This document shows, one piece after another, positions 63,207-64,000 of a stretch of 64,000 nucleotides of DNA. The notes below the pieces were generated by a model. It had not been told where the DNA came from. It made no database searches and was given only the letters and a program-made list of their open reading frames with translations. Origin of the DNA: UBA7330 sp043554545 (GTDB lineage: Bacteria; Bacteroidota; Bacteroidia; Cytophagales; Cyclobacteriaceae); contig CP121337.1 of assembly GCA_043554545.1 (NCBI GenBank), positions 3,968,001 through 4,032,000 of the forward strand. Reading direction: 5' to 3'. The translations under genes were made by a program, and so were the position numbers. Within the stretch, counting starts at the first letter, position 1; every line of letters starts with the position of its first letter.

Positions 63207-64000
63207 ATGCTCTTAGTCATCGCTATTCTAATTTCTTTTATGATCACGCTGGTCTTTCTTCCTGTGATAATAAAAGTTGCGAAATCTGTTAAACTGTTAG
63301 ATCTACCTGATAGAAGAAAGGTCCACATTGAAGGAACTCCCTCCATGGGTGGAATTGCTATATTTATTGGTTTCCTCATGGCAACCATAATTACACTTCC
63401 ACTCGATGATTTGGTTGCACATAAATATCTAATTAGCTCGCTGTGCCTTATTTTTTTCGTCGGTATCCGGGATGATGTATTTAGCCTTCCTGCTCAACAT
63501 AAATTATTGGCCCAAATTTTTGCTGCAACGTTGATTATTGCTATCTCGGAAATTAGATTAACAGGACTTTACAACATTGCTGGAATAAATGAAATCCCTT
63601 ACGGTCTGGAATATGTTCTATCTGTTGCAGTAATAGTTATCATGACCAATTCTTTTAACTTAATTGATGGAATTGATGGTTTGGCAGGAAGTATCGGGTT
63701 CATCATCTTAATGTTTTTTTCCTGGATATTCTATGTAACGAATCAACTACCTTTTGCGATCATAAGCTTTACAGCATCAGGATCTATCCTTGCATTTCTT
63801 ATATATAATTGGCACCCCTCAAAAATCTTCATGGGGGATACCGGATCGATGACATTAGGATTCCTAATATCTACCCTTGCCATTAAGGTTATCAACATCA
63901 GCATCGGTCTAGATATTAATTCCTTTATACAAATTGAATCGAGTGTCGCACTAGTTATAGCCTGCTTAATTGTGCCCTTTTATGATACGCTTAGGGTATT
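63207..64000 (+). CDS. WecA/MraY-family undecaprenyl-phosphate sugar-1-phosphate transferase, partial
   Basis: The first ~264 codons of a membrane transferase whose 3' end lies outside the window. It starts at ATG 63207. About eight helices are visible. Catalytic and nucleotide-binding motifs are in order: VGIRDDVFSLPAQHKL (the DD pair, about 88-103), NSFNLIDGIDGLAGS (about 149-163) and KIFMGDTGSMTLGFL (about 207-221). Such enzymes load a sugar-1-phosphate on undecaprenyl phosphate to begin O-antigen, enterobacterial common antigen-like or teichoic-type glycans. The sequence near the start (LDLPDRRKVHIEGTPSMGGIAIF) is that of the WecA/TagO branch rather than MraY. Confidence 0.88.
   Translation, partial: MLLVIAILISFMITLVFLPVIIKVAKSVKLLDLPDRRKVHIEGTPSMGGIAIFIGFLMATIITLPLDDLVAHKYLISSLCLIFFVGIRDDVFSLPAQHKLLAQIFAATLIIAISEIRLTGLYNIAGINEIPYGLEYVLSVAVIVIMTNSFNLIDGIDGLAGSIGFIILMFFSWIFYVTNQLPFAIISFTASGSILAFLIYNWHPSKIFMGDTGSMTLGFLISTLAIKVINISIGLDINSFIQIESSVALVIACLIVPFYDTLRV

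Noticed and set aside
1..64000. CRISPR array, prophage or insertion sequence
   Set aside because: No regularly spaced repeats with unique spacers, no integrase, transposase or phage structural gene, and no long terminal inverted repeats were seen.

Overview
The window looks like chromosome of a Bacteroidota bacterium, most likely of the order Cytophagales and probably marine. The evidence is a full-length SprA (the type IX secretion outer-membrane translocon), families largely restricted to Bacteroidota (DUF4292, DUF4837, DUF1599, the BT_3928-type DoxX protein), few Shine-Dalgarno motifs, AT-rich DNA, and a TAnnTTTG-type -7 element in front of the tRNA array. The order is an inference from gene content. 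I see no prophage, insertion sequence, CRISPR array or transfer functions.

Layout. 1-2.4 kb: the N-terminus of a probable sensor kinase and an ABC-2 exporter pair (minus). 2.5-7.4 kb (plus): PlsC acyltransferase, GatC, a large membrane/TPR protein and a ThuA-domain protein. 7.6-30.4 kb (minus): a long housekeeping and envelope cluster. In transcription order it runs enoyl-CoA hydratase, flippase, TPR protein, DUF4292 lipoprotein, EnvC-like factor, TatA, GatA, LysM lytic transglycosylase, DUF4837 lipoprotein, malic enzyme, RuvA, SprA, GcvH, VanZ, TonB and a strong terminator; a separate RraA-like gene follows. 30.5-39 kb: CdaA and FolP; DUF1599, DoxX-like protein and shikimate kinase; an OmpP1/FadL-like porin and a low-complexity secreted protein; ProS. 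39.4-43.4 kb (plus): NfeD-like protein, flotillin FloA, a GT39-type glycosyltransferase and a lipid-flippase-like protein. 43.4-45.8 kb (minus): 5-oxoprolinase PxpA-PxpB-PxpC. 46-48.1 kb: a small Fe-S protein, then a translationally coupled run of three paralogous two-helix membrane proteins, one of them frameshifted, plus an unrelated membrane protein. 48.2-53.8 kb (minus): PurU, QueG, an ALDH7-type dehydrogenase, a DegP/HtrA protease and Hsp20. 54-62.2 kb: CE15-like glucuronoyl esterase, CutC, glycosylasparaginase, a divergent phosphate-uptake pair (Na/Pi symporter and OprO/P porin) and an exported beta-helix protein. 62.4-62.7 kb: tRNA-Asn followed by two tandem tRNA-Asn-like units, each with a 14-nt GC-rich insert in the anticodon arm. 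63.2 kb to the end: the start of a WecA/MraY-family transferase.

How the parts fit. The 8-30 kb cluster joins protein export (TatA, SprA), wall turnover (EnvC-like factor, lytic transglycosylase), energy transduction (TonB) and housekeeping (GatA, RuvA, GcvH, malic enzyme), a syntenic block I recognise from other Bacteroidota. The 54-62 kb stretch suggests scavenging of plant or algal glycans, glycoprotein remnants and phosphate.

The least explained items are the tRNA-Asn-derived tandem repeats and the paralogous membrane-protein run at 46.2-48.1 kb. Two adjacent genes, purU and queG, lack a conventional start codon where homology says they should begin; either rare initiation codons or small sequence errors would explain that. 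All calls were made by eye, without database searches.
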